Below are positions 1 through 8,538 of a DNA stretch of 26,912 nt, in pieces. This stretch comes from Didymodactylos carnosus (taxonomy: Eukaryota; Rotifera; Eurotatoria; Philodinida; Philodinidae). A model generated the notes under the pieces. That model saw only the letters and a list, made by a program, of their open reading frames with translations, did no database searches and had not been told where the DNA came from. Numbering within the stretch: position 1 is the first letter of the stretch; every line of letters begins with the position of its first letter. The stretch covers positions 1 to 26,912 of the forward strand of contig CAJNOQ010002014.1 of NCBI GenBank assembly GCA_905250885.1, read 5' to 3'. The position numbers and the translations under genes are program-made.

Positions 1-41
1 CGATCGGAACTTTACAAAATTTTTCATTAGTTTCACAAAAC

Positions 42-127
42 ACGTAATTAGACTTATACGTAATTAATAATTACGTAAAAATTTAATTTTTTAATTAATA
101 ATTACGTAATTTACGTAATTAATAATT
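42..127. repeat. AT-rich palindromic repeat cluster
   Basis: The near-palindromic unit ACGTAATTAATAATT and its reverse complement occur several times in under 90 bases (about 58-72, 92-107 and 113-127). The cluster could form hairpins or cruciforms. No coding frame crosses it. It may be the edge of a longer satellite cut by the window start. Confidence 0.6.
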
Positions 128-642
128 TTCAGATACCGGACAAATTTCGTCCTTTTTCTAAAGCAGATTTTCTGGAACAGCATGCGATTCTCTACAAATT
201 CACACTACTTTAACCTTTACTAACATGTTTAGAGCCCTGAATAACGAATTTTTCTCGATGTCACATCTTTCCCATGCAAAGTAGTGCTTTCCATCAAAAT
301 TAAGACTTATAATGCGCTTTATTTACCGTTAAAGAATTACTGAGAAACTTTCTAAAGTAGGGAGGTCGATAAAATTTTGCACGGGCTACTTTCTTATCTA
401 TTTGGTTTTCAAGAAAACGTTTTCTTCAGACTCTAGTAAAAAAATAAAGAAAAAAAGTATGTTGCAAGAGTTTTTTTAGCGAGATTTAGTATCGTACTTT
501 TTTCTTCATCAAAGCCAATCACAAAAATCTTGTTTTCTATTTTTTTTGAAGTTCTGGCTTTGCTCTTTCGATCAGAAAAAGAATGAACTTTCTGCGATGT
601 TCCTGAGCGGAGAACCATGGCTGGAGATTTCCGCAGTTACTT
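128..642. other. Intergenic DNA, no gene recognised
   Basis: No protein is recognisable here. A 26-codon plus-strand stretch follows a TTTTCAG acceptor-like site at 126-131 and ends at a TAA, which is within chance for this base composition. A 61-codon ATG-initiated frame on the minus strand (433-618) is Lys/Ser-rich and matches nothing I know. A small hairpin centred on CCATGG sits at 607-634. Confidence 0.5.
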
Positions 643-978
643 TTGCATCGTAGGTTAGTAGCTAAATTAACTAAATTTTTTCTGAAGAAATATCGGGTGA
701 CACTGTATATTATTTATCGCTGCCCACATGTCTCTACACATGAATTATTAAATGTGGTAAAAGAAAAAGACTTAAGTGTTTATGTTGTAAAATATATCGC
801 TCGTCGTTTAGAAACCCTCTATACATCAGACTTAAGTAGATCACTGTTCTTTAATGATATTTTCTATTGGAACAACTATAAAGTCAATAGAAGGGTGAAT
901 ATGAGCCATTTTTACCGCTTAAAGCGTGTAAAAAATCAATTAGAACATCATGAATCGTTCTTTTTTAAATGGTTGTAA
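643..978 (+). CDS. Unrecognised open frame, possible terminal exon
   Basis: An open frame of about 110 codons ends at the TAA at 976-978. That is much longer than expected by chance in DNA this AT-rich. There is no ATG near its beginning (the first in-frame ATG is at 901), so if real it is more likely a last exon, perhaps entered through the weak AG acceptor at 651-652, than a complete gene. The product would be basic and aromatic-rich, with motifs such as CPHVSTHELL, KYIARRLETL and FYRLKRVKNQL. I do not recognise the family, and I found no convincing upstream exon in bases 1-640. AATAAA-type signals follow at about 1129 and 1275. It could also be a decayed gene or transposon fragment. Confidence 0.33.
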   Translation: MHRRLVAKLTKFFLKKYRVTLYIIYRCPHVSTHELLNVVKEKDLSVYVVKYIARRLETLYTSDLSRSLFFNDIFYWNNYKVNRRVNMSHFYRLKRVKNQLEHHESFFFKWL

Positions 979-2436
979 TTTATCAATAATTACTCTGTAC
1001 AATAGTTCGGGTTATTCTCCTATTTCTTCCCTCCTCCCTTCACAGCTTATTAGTTTTGTTTTTGTTTTTACTTTTTTTTGATAAAATCTGTTTCATGTGC
1101 TGTGTATTGAGTGATATAATTGTCAAAAGAATAAACAAGCAAACCAAATGCATATCTATTTGACAGAAAACTTTTTTTGTATTTATCGCATGAATTTTAC
1201 TTGTGAAGTACAGTTTCATTATTTCCTTTTTGTTTCTGTTTTTCTATTTAATTAACAAGCGCTTATGAGGGCCCTAAATAAATCTGTACATAATGAAAAA
1301 AAAATAAAAATAAAACAGTGCACGTAATCCAGAAGAATGCTCAATAATTATTAAAATATTTATACATTGACGATTTGCCTGCTAGAAAAGCAAACTTTGA
1401 ATTGTTTGATTTTTATAGATTTTAATAAACTTACATAGACTTCGATGAACTTCTAAAATTTATTCAAGTTCAAAATTCATTGAACTCAACAAATCTATTA
1501 CAGTTTTTAGAGGCCACAAAAGTCCACCTAAGTCTCGAAAAGGTTGCATAACTATACGTAGATCCGTAAAAGTCTCTGGAAATTCCTAAACTTTTAGAAA
1601 TTGATCTGCGGATCTAGGTAGACTTTCAAAATCCATAACTGGGGCTTAAGTCTACTTTTTCCCATTGGAGAAAAGTATATATCAAAAATATATTGTTAAT
1701 TAGATGTGAAGGAATATCCAATTAAAGTTTATTTACCGGTTAATCTACACAAACCTATAATAAAATACAACAACAAAATTTACTCTTGAATTTATTGACC
1801 GTCGTAATGTTGTTTCAATGACATTCTAATCCGATTCAAATAAAAAATGTAGAATATCATGAAGTTTATAAATCAATCTTGAAATAGGATTGTTTTTCTT
1901 GCTAACACAGAAATAGAAATAATTTCTCGTACTCTTAATGTTTTTCGTCAAAAGAAAACCCCATCGGTGTTGAAAAATAGAGAGCCGTCCATTTTTCTTC
2001 ACTTAATGCAAACGTCGAGTATTTAGCCCTCAGTTATCTAATAATATCCTTTAATAAGAAAAGTTTTATATTAATTTTTATATTTCTTGATATCGAGAGT
2101 CTTTGACTATAGAAAATAAAACTATAGAACTATTGGATGGTGGTTATTTTCTCGAAGGTCGAAATTAATTTTACTTTTGTCTAATGTTTTAGACGTCAAA
2201 ACACAAATTATCTATGACTGCTTAAAATTCAAAGTATTATTTATCTTATCAGCAGTAATAGTGTACAATAAAACCATACTATTTATGCGTGGTGCTTCTT
2301 AAAGAAGAGAAAGAAAACTCGGATAATTGACAAAATATTAAACAATAGCGTAAGATTTCGTAAAGAAATTTTCGATTAAGAATTAGTGTAAATAACCGTG
2401 AAAAATTCAAAAAAATGTTCAAATGCTCATTAACAC
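979..2436. other. Intergenic DNA, no gene recognised
   Basis: This is AT-rich DNA with frequent stops in all frames. The section from about 1380 to 1680 contains scattered short words (TAGACTT, AAAGTCT, AGATCCG/CGGATCT) in both orientations around 1555-1635. It looks like the eroded remains of an inverted-repeat element. I see no RNA gene. Confidence 0.45.
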
Positions 2437-2481
2437 AGACCGACCTATTTAATCAAACATTTTGATTGATCCGGTCAGTCT
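2437..2481. repeat. Imperfect hairpin
   Basis: Two 21-base arms (2437-2457 and 2461-2481) flank a 3-base loop CAT. Sixteen of 21 positions pair, in blocks AGAC/GTCT, GACC/GGTC and AATCAAA/TTTGATT. There is no coding context. It may be a small foldback remnant. Confidence 0.5.
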
Positions 2482-3720
2482 TGTTCCTATTTCTAACTTT
2501 GCATCGAATATTATGTGGTTAGAAATCTAATTTAGATAAAGAAAGGCAAAAATAAGTAGTAGTAGTACATTTTTCTTTTTGACAAAATGAGACCATAATT
2601 CTTTCGCTCTGTCAACATAATCCAAAATTTGATAAGATAACTATGATAGATAGAAATTTAATCGTCGATGATCACATGTTAAGGAAAATATACTTCTCTA
2701 GAACAAGATTCGTTATTAAACCAGAAAAATCAACGATCATTATCTTCTGTTGTTTGATGATGATGATTAAAATCTATACACAGAACACTTACTTATTGTA
2801 TAAGAAAAAAAGAAAAAAACGAAAGGGAACTGTCAAGAACAAAGAAATCGGAAGAAAAATTACACGGAGTCCATAATATATCATTAATTTCATTTCCCAA
2901 TTGTGCAATCACGTTCAAATACATAAAAAGAATTTATTACATATTTATGTGCGGGAACCATAGACAGTTTTTCTCTGTTATACTATTTTCGTTTCTATTA
3001 CTGTCTTTTGATAACAGCTAACAGCTGCATTTTAGAACCTTCATGAATATATAAATGTATTTACACAACGAAAGAAAAAGATAAGCTAGTGAACTAAAGA
3101 AAATGATAACTATAAAAGATCGTTATCTATTTAGCTCTAGGCGATTTTTTTTTTGGGTAATACGCTAGACGATTCAGTCCTATTTCAATTTTTACTATTA
3201 ATCACTAGTATACAACAATTATTATAAAATAAGTACTTTCATGCACAGCAAGAGAAGAGGATAAAGAAAAATAAACTTATCAACATCTTTCTGTTAATCA
3301 TATATAGATAACTTGTTTTGCAACTTCAGTCGTATGTATCCATCTACTCTTTTAATATATACAGATCGTTATTAACTCACAATTATCTTATAGCTATTAA
3401 ATAATTTTGGTAAATGTTTCATATTTTCTTAGGATATGTACAATAGTGTGCAAAAATTATAGATTCACTTTATAATCACAAATTGTTTCACTTCGCATGT
3501 AGTCATTGAGACTTAGGTGAGTTGATATATATGCACAGACAAAACAAAAACATGATAGATTTGTGAATTTTATTCTTTGTAATTTTTTATTTTAAGTGTT
3601 AATCATGTTTTATTTCTGATTTTAACATGTTATATCGTTGAGTTTAGACCTATTTAAAGTAAAAAATTTAATTGAGTAGTATTTTAGTCAAAATTTATAT
3701 TTTGACTGGTATATTCACAG
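2482..3720. other. Intergenic DNA, no gene recognised
   Basis: AT-rich, stop-laden sequence. The longest frame (2643-2876, plus) is a low-complexity Lys/Ile-rich run that I do not consider a gene. At 3445-3463 there is a 19-base word, AGTGTGCAAAAATTATAGA, that recurs with two changes at 16168-16186. It may be a dispersed transposon end. Confidence 0.45.
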
Positions 3721-3951
3721 TCAGTCATCTATACGTATTTCCACGAAGGTGTGCCCATTTATGTACGACGTCTGAGCTAGTAACTTGTCGCGTGTACATC
3801 CTGTGACCGTGCATCGAGTTGTACACAAATCTGTATTTCTTCCCGAAGGAAAGGGTATTGAACTTCGTAAATAGAAATCATCAGATTCAAATTTTAGTAA
3901 ACATCCAGCGTTAGGGCAACGACACTTTGACATTAAATAAATATTTTTCAT
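3721..3951 (-). CDS. Small Cys-containing hypothetical protein
   Basis: An ATG-initiated 76-codon frame ends in TGA or the next stop near 3721. The predicted protein has six cysteines in two clusters (CRCPNAGC near residues 10-17 and CTTRCTVTGC near 43-52), a spacing that could bind a metal. The frame is less AT-rich than its surroundings. I do not recognise a family, and no splice partner or promoter is evident. It may be a chance frame or a gene fragment. Confidence 0.22.
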   Translation of the reverse strand: MKNIYLMSKCRCPNAGCLLKFESDDFYLRSSIPFPSGRNTDLCTTRCTVTGCTRDKLLAQTSYINGHTFVEIRIDD

Positions 3952-4490
3952 AAAAATGCTAGTCTTGATTTGACAGGATTCAAAAAGTCGAATTTCTAGT
4001 CTAAAGCTTGTAGATAGGGATGTTATGAGTCTGTTTTTATATCTTTTTCAAACTTTGATACGAATCCCTGAAATATGACTAGATGGAACTTTCTTTGAGT
4101 GACTGAAAATGCAGAGTACATGTTTCTTTCCACAAAAAGATGTTAGCGAGCTTTCTGTGATTATTGCTTGCAAATCAATGTTCATTCAGTAACGTACTTC
4201 TAAACAAACCCGAGCCTGAGCTTACTGGAAAACATTATTAGAACAAATGCACAATGCGAATAAAAGAACGCTCAGAGCTCTGCGACCTCTCATTTCGTAG
4301 GAAAATGCTCACTCTATATTTGTGCATTTTCAAGAAAACTTTTGCCTCTTCCCTTTTTCTAATCATTAAATTTCGCCCTACAGAATCCGCACGTAGGCTC
4401 GTAACATTCCTACTTGTAGAGTAATGCAGCGCACGATTAATCAAAAAAAGGCAAAAAACACTTTCTTGTCTTTTTTTCTATAAATCGATT
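3952..4490. other. Intergenic DNA, no gene recognised
   Basis: No coding sequence is supported. A segment near 4270-4310 (CAGAGCTC, then ATTTCGTAGGAAA and TGCT) resembles one near 14460-14500, which suggests an old dispersed repeat. Confidence 0.4.
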
Positions 4491-5499
4491 AAAACAGACG
4501 GCACTCTGATGTTTTTTGAATAACTTCTGAGTAGTAAGAGGTAGAGACCTGCTATTTTTAGATTATGGGAAAGGACACTGGGAGAGGGACGCATAATTCT
4601 ATGCTAAATTGAGCCAAAATTCAGCAGGTCTACCATGGTGTACCTTTCAAAACAAAATTTCCGAATCTGCCATTCCAAAAATCTTCAAAAACAAAAAATT
4701 TCTCCAGATTAAACAAACTTCAAAAGTCTTCTTTCAGAATATTTGATTTTTTCGCTGTGACCGTACTAAAGTAACCTTCTAGTACTTTCACTTCTTAGCT
4801 AAATTGCTTCAGATTTTTAAAACTCACTCAGTTTCGCCTGCTGTATGGTTCAGGGATATTAAAAATATTTCTCATACTGAGATTTCATCTGAAGATCTTC
4901 AGAGGTTTATGGAAAACCTGTCAAAGATTCGCTTTATTTTTGGTAGTTCATCTTCTCTTATGCTCACTCTTCAACTTTCATGCAATTTGATAGAGCAATG
5001 AAGGTACTAGAAGATTTTTACTTGTACGGTCACAGCGAAAAAATCAAATATTCTGAAAAATTCATCTTTTGAAGTTTGTTTAATCTGGAGCAAAAAACAA
5101 GCATTGTCACGCGGTTTCCCGTGTCCGAAAACCTATGTTTCATGTGTTTTTAGGGTTTCTGGACTTCACATTTAGCTGATAGGTAGATCTTCGAAGATTG
5201 CCAGCAACGCCGGAACCACAGTAGATGGAGACTTACGACTTACGCCAGGTTGTGGAGTGACATCTGTTGTATATCCATATGCGTTTATAGCAGTACTTTG
5301 CTATGTAGATTTTTGGAATGGCAGATTCGGAAATTTTGTTTCGAAAGGTACACCATGGTAGACCTGCTGGATTTGGCTCAATTTAGCATAGAATTATGCG
5401 TCCCTCTCCCAGTGTCCTTTCCCATAATCTAAAAATAGCAGGTCTCTACCTCTTACTACTCAGAAGTTATTCAAAAAACATCAGAGTGCGGTCTGTTTT
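4491..5499. mobile_element. Foldback element with long, nearly identical arms
   Basis: The left arm (4491 to about 4795) is repeated in inverse orientation in the right arm (about 4995-5499). Matching runs include AAAACAGAC, GCACTCTGATG, GGACACTGGGAGAGGGACGC, ACCATGGTGTACC and CGCTGTGACCGTAC. Differences over most of the arm are few. The right arm carries about 200 extra bases (about 5094-5297) with no counterpart in the left arm, which instead has a short A-rich junction near 4685-4700. The central unpaired part (about 4796-4994) has a short open frame but no transposase motif. No target-site duplication is obvious at the ends (left flank CGATT, right flank GAAAC). This fits a non-autonomous foldback or long-TIR DNA transposon. 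The near-identity of the arms implies a recent insertion or gene conversion between arms. Confidence 0.82.
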
Positions 5500-5642
5500 G
5501 AAACAAATAGTAGTTTTTTTCCATCAGGAAAGGTCAAGTGTGAGTGTCAGTTTAGTGATAGAGGAACTAAAAGGACACTCGTTGACTTTTCTGTTATTTT
5601 TACTATTTTTACAGTTAACCCCCCCTCCTCACATTAGAAGCT
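5500..5642. other. Spacer between foldback element and hairpin
   Basis: Short intergenic stretch with a C-run (CCCCCC) near 5622 and T-rich tracts. No gene seen. Confidence 0.4.
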
Positions 5643-5679
5643 CACCTCATAATAGAAGCCCACCTTCTATTATGAGGTG
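5643..5679. repeat. Perfect 16-bp hairpin
   Basis: CACCTCATAATAGAAG (5643-5658) is followed by the 5-base loop CCCAC and its exact reverse complement (5664-5679). Just upstream the words ATTAGAAGCTCAC and AATAGAAGCCCAC form a direct repeat. No adjacent gene explains it. Confidence 0.75.
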
Positions 5680-7024
5680 TCGCGGCATCTTATAAATGAT
5701 AAATTCGATTTGTGTCCTAGGATATGTCAAAGTCAAGAGAAAAGAAATAGACAATGTTATACTGATGGGGGATATGTTAATATTCTTTATCTGTAAACAG
5801 TCGTGCGTGGAACAGTTTTATCCTTGTTTTGCTGTACTTTTGCACACGTCTGTTACATCACATAGAGCATTCCAGTCTAATTATGATGAATTTTATTATG
5901 CTCCAAGACTCATTAATTTTTGAATAATTAACTATTTGGCTGTTGTATACACGATTGATGTGAGAACAACGGTATCTTCTTGAAGATAATTGGCTTGGAA
6001 AATATTTTTTTATACAACATTTTGACAAATTTATTCGCATCCAGTACATTAAGCAGTAAAAAATACGAGCGTTTCAAAACTAAGAAAGCCTGTTTTTTAT
6101 TTGTTCCAAATATGAATATCACGCGAGTTTTCTGAAAATTGGTAGAGCTGAATTTTCCATTAAAATATTTATTCTGCAGAGAACGTCAGGTTGAACACCA
6201 CTTTTCTGTTCTTCAACTTTTCAGAGAAATATTTTTAGTTTTTCGTCTTTGCAGTTTCCTGCGTTTGAATTTATTAACCATTATGATGCCTATAGTTGTA
6301 TCTGACCGAACAACACGTACAGAGTAAAGAGATTGTTCCCAAGTTGACCCTTTATTAAAGCTAACTAACTCCAAAACAAAAATGACATAGATTATGGCTC
6401 TTTTTTGGCTAAATTAAGGAAAAAATTTTCCAGTTTAAACTAATAGTGTCGTAGAAACAATTTTTTTTCTAGACTAACTAAGTATCCGTAGACATGTGAC
6501 CACTGGAAAGAGTTTCCAAACTTTGCCAAAATATTCATCTATATACAAAACATCTATAGTGAATTCTATATAGTGTAGTTCTTTTCCTACCTTTCACTGT
6601 AGGATTTCTGAAACCGTCTCGTTTGTAATGTAAAATCTATTTTTGTCCATCCAGAAATACTTTTATGAAAATCTAAGTTCATACTCGGAATCAGCATTAA
6701 ACAATATATAACACAATAAGTTTTGGATTAAAAAAATATTTATCGAAAGTTTTTCTCATAACCAGCAAGACCGATTTTTTGAAAAAAGTGATTTTCTGAA
6801 AACGTTTATATTGTCTTGAAAGGTATTAGAGATAACTGAACAATAATAATTATTCATGAAAAAATGATTTACGAACAAAAATGGTGATGTCCGACCTGTT
6901 ATTAGTAAAATGTCCGCTGTATGACAGTGGTCTCGTACCTTTCTGGTGTCTGTAGATATCGACAGTAAATTTTGTCATTTTGAAATTTCTAAGCAGAATT
7001 TAAACAAGCGCTGTTTATGTCACA
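5680..7024. other. Intergenic DNA, no gene recognised
   Basis: AT-rich sequence with only short frames on both strands, none with recognisable motifs. I see no RNA gene and no clear repeat boundary. Confidence 0.4.
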
Positions 7025-7252
7025 TTGACACAGATTTACGTTCCACAAGTTTTTGCAAATTTACTGTACGGTGTAGGAGCCAAATTGTTTTCTAAATATA
7101 TAGAGAGAGAAATATTTTATAAACGTCAAAATATCTGCTACAAATCTTATCTACATTCTGTTGTGAATCGCTACGCTTCTGTTGTAGATTTTGCTGTAAT
7201 TTTATCAGCAGAAAGTTCTTTGAGGGACATCAAATACCTCTTGAAATATTAA
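7025..7252 (+). CDS. Unrecognised short open frame, possible exon fragment
   Basis: A 75-codon open stretch with no ATG at its beginning. A CACAG acceptor-like site lies at 7029-7034, after which about 72 codons run to a TAA at about 7250-7252. The product contains words such as YVPQVFANLLYGVGAK and NRYASVVDFAVIL. I do not recognise a family and found no partner exon. It could be a relic or chance. Confidence 0.18.
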   Translation: MTQIYVPQVFANLLYGVGAKLFSKYIEREIFYKRQNICYKSYLHSVVNRYASVVDFAVILSAESSLRDIKYLLKY

Positions 7253-7979
7253 CTTTGATGATAAGCGAAGCAAGTGCCACGTATGTCAGACTCTTTATTA
7301 ATCTTTTTCATTTATAGACTTTTGATGGAATTTACATCAGTGAGTTATGTTAGCCTTTGACACAACAAATGCACAATGTTATTCAAAACTTATCTGACTA
7401 AACATATATCGTCTCATCTCTTAATACAACATTATTTATTTGGTTAATTAACAAAGTTAAACAGTAGAAAAAATAAATTAAAAAGAAAAAGTTTGTATAG
7501 TTCTTTTGCTCTCTAGAGTACGCTCTGAGGCTTCTTTTTCTGTTCTATTGGAGTAGTTGCGCTTTGTTAGTTATCGATGCATTAATATAAAGTTTGACAT
7601 ATATTTCTAGAGAATTTAATTGCCGTTAGTTGAAAATGTTTTTTTAACAGATGAGATATGTGGACTATATCTGTGTGCAGAATAAAATGATGAAACAGTA
7701 TGAAGCTATTTATAATCAATTATTGTAGGAATAAGTAATTGAGTGAGAAGAAAATATTTTGTATTTATTGATTACATTAATTCGAAAAAAAAAGATGTAC
7801 TAATAAAAAAAAAACAATTAAAAAATTAATTTAAAAAAATCACAATGACATTACACAAATCATTGTAGATATTACACTATGTTATTCTGGTTACTGGTTT
7901 TTTTTTTGTTCGAATGACAATGTTAAATAATCAATTTATCCATTATACTAGATACATTCTATAAATTGAAATACCGTAA
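7253..7979. other. Upstream region of the P2X gene
   Basis: No gene seen. The 200 bases before the P2X start codon are extremely AT-rich, with A and T homopolymer tracts (for example 7785-7840 and 7898-7907). The promoter is presumably here, but I cannot identify a TATA box or start site among so many AT tracts. Confidence 0.35.
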
Positions 7980-8538
7980 ATGGCGACCTATTTTCATTCA
8001 ATTAAACGATTTTTTACCATTGAACGTATTCATCATGGTATTCAAGGTTTTCTAACAGAATATGAAACTCCAAAAATCGTTACTATTCATAGTATAACAT
8101 TTGCTATTATGTTGCGTGTAATGCAAATTTTATTATTACTTTACGGTGTTATTTATTTACTTATATTTAAACACGGTTATCAAAAACAAGATTCATCCAT
8201 TATTAGCTCAATAACATTAAAAGTGAAAGGAATTGGTTATATAAAAACAGCATTAAATCAAACATCAGTTATTGATGGTGCTGATTATATTATTCCACCA
8301 TCTGAAAATAATGCCATATTTGTTATGACAAATTTTATTCGAACAGATCAAAAACGTGCACTATGTGAAGAATCACATGATGTACAAGAATCTATATGTA
8401 TAAATGATGAAACATGTAAAAAATTTTCAAAAAATTTATTACCAAATGCAAATGGACGTTGGACAGGAAAATGTTTAATAAAAGAACAAAATTTAAATGA
8501 TACAATAACAAATCAAACTGGACGATGTGAAATTGAAG
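7980..8538 (+). CDS. P2X: P2X exon 1
   Basis: Residues 1-186 plus one base of codon 187. It begins at ATG 7980 and contains the N-terminus, TM1 and the first half of the ectodomain including the Cys-rich head, ending in GRCEIEG. The donor is GAAG|GTAATT (phase 1). Reading on would give only about 11 more codons before a stop, so the splice is needed to reach the conserved WCP of exon 2. Confidence 0.95.

Noticed and set aside
617..658. Short ATG frame in strong start context (MAGDFRSYFCIVG)
   Set aside because: Only 13 codons before a TAG, with no convincing splice that would join it in frame to the open stretch downstream.
2643..2876. 77-codon ATG frame, Lys-rich C-terminal half
   Set aside because: Low complexity, with the second half made of AGAAAAAA-type sequence. 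No motif, splice site or neighbour supports it.
5250..5695. Plus-strand frames of 60 and 99 codons
   Set aside because: They overlap the right arm of the foldback element, and the second runs out through its end into a C-run and hairpin. There is no protein motif.
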